Shown in pieces: positions 63,762-64,000 of a stretch of DNA of 64,000 bases. Source of the stretch: Planococcus glaciei (lineage in GTDB: Bacteria; Bacillota; Bacilli; Bacillales_A; Planococcaceae); contig NZ_FNDC01000007.1 of NCBI RefSeq assembly GCF_900099655.1, forward strand, positions 62,001 to 126,000, in the 5' to 3' direction. The position numbers and the translations under genes were made by a program. Each line of letters starts with the position of its first letter. Position 1 is the first letter of the stretch. Under the pieces are notes generated by a model. The model made no database searches. It saw only the letters and a list, made by a program, of their open reading frames with translations, and was not told the origin of the DNA.

Positions 63762-64000
63762 ATGCAAGTCATCGTTTTACGGCTTGATTACCAGTCGTCC
63801 ACCATTTTCGAGCAGCTTCAGCAGCAGGCGCAAAACGCTGCCTCCAAGCAAAAAGCGGCTTTGCCGCCGCATATTACGCTGCAGTCGTTCACCCAGTCCA
63901 GCCCGCTTGAGCTGAAAAAAGCCATTGAGCCTTGGGCAGCGAAAATGAAGCAATTTTCTTTGTCTTTCGCTTCGCTCGGCTTCTTCAAACAGCAGGGCAG
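63762..64000 (+). CDS. 2'-5' RNA ligase-like (2H phosphoesterase) protein, partial
   Basis: The gene begins at ATG 63762 behind AAGGAGG and runs off the right edge; 79 codons are visible. The first HxT motif of the 2H phosphoesterase superfamily appears in LPPHITLQSF; the second lies outside the window. It is 14 nt downstream of the nuclease gene and probably co-transcribed. Assignment to a specific family such as YjcG is not possible from this part. Confidence 0.75.
   Translation, partial: MQVIVLRLDYQSSTIFEQLQQQAQNAASKQKAALPPHITLQSFTQSSPLELKKAIEPWAAKMKQFSLSFASLGFFKQQG

Overview
The window reads as chromosomal DNA of a low-to-mid GC Bacillota, most likely a Planococcaceae member (Planococcus/Planomicrobium/Sporosarcina type). 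That placement is inference. It rests on Bacillus-like gene order (rnjA-rpoY-HAD-def-ykyA-pdhABC with ktrC nearby; dapH-dapL with a CcpC-like regulator; sigI-rsgI next to a ykoY-type gene), a staphylococcal-style murE/prfC pair, strong AGGAGG ribosome sites, many U-tract terminators, and interspersed GC-rich repeats of the kind common in Bacillales. No rRNA, tRNA, CRISPR array, prophage or transposase gene was seen.

Layout. 1-9.5 kb: pyruvate dehydrogenase genes (pdhC cut by the left edge), the YkyA lipoprotein, peptide deformylase, a repeat-built insert, a Cof-type phosphatase, a tiny self-contained peptide cassette, rpoY-rnjA, the K+ channel regulator ktrC, and a Cys-rich small protein. 9.8-15.5 kb: an XRE-cupin regulator and potABCD (polyamine uptake), then a NorA/Bmr-like exporter. 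15.6-27.4 kb: an eight-gene minus-strand operon combining a large secreted/membrane protein, an ABC-2 exporter, a Gly-Gln repeat protein, a MoxR ATPase, a DUF58 protein and two VWA membrane proteins. 27.4-35 kb: dapL-dapH, a CcpC-like LysR regulator, a DHA2 exporter, the c-di-AMP receptor CbpB, an SDR (FadH-like), YkyB and a YkwC-like dehydrogenase. 35-38.6 kb: a second, smaller MoxR-DUF58-DUF4129 operon. 38.8-46.5 kb: a CPBP protease, a lipoprotein, a MarR regulator under a near-perfect Per box, KtrD, SigI-RsgI, and a TerC/YkoY Mn2+ exporter behind a yybP-ykoY riboswitch. 46.6-54.1 kb: RND efflux pump, RF3, MurE, M42 peptidase. 54.2-59.3 kb: a PAS histidine kinase, then a YkoGH-like two-component system with two PepSY proteins. 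59.3-64 kb: aldehyde dehydrogenase, Gfo/Idh/MocA oxidoreductase, a 47-residue protein with a sigma-B-like promoter, AlkA glycosylase, a thermonuclease lipoprotein and the start of a 2'-5' RNA ligase-like protein.

Recurring themes are envelope maintenance (two MoxR systems, MurE, DapH/L, SigI, PepSY), K+ and c-di-AMP physiology (KtrC, KtrD, CbpB), and drug/metal export. The least explained items are the eight-gene MoxR/VWA/ABC operon, the 25-residue basic peptide cassette upstream of rpoY, the 47-residue putative stress protein, the duplicated-terminator insert after def, and the 11-bp phased repeats in front of a PepSY gene.
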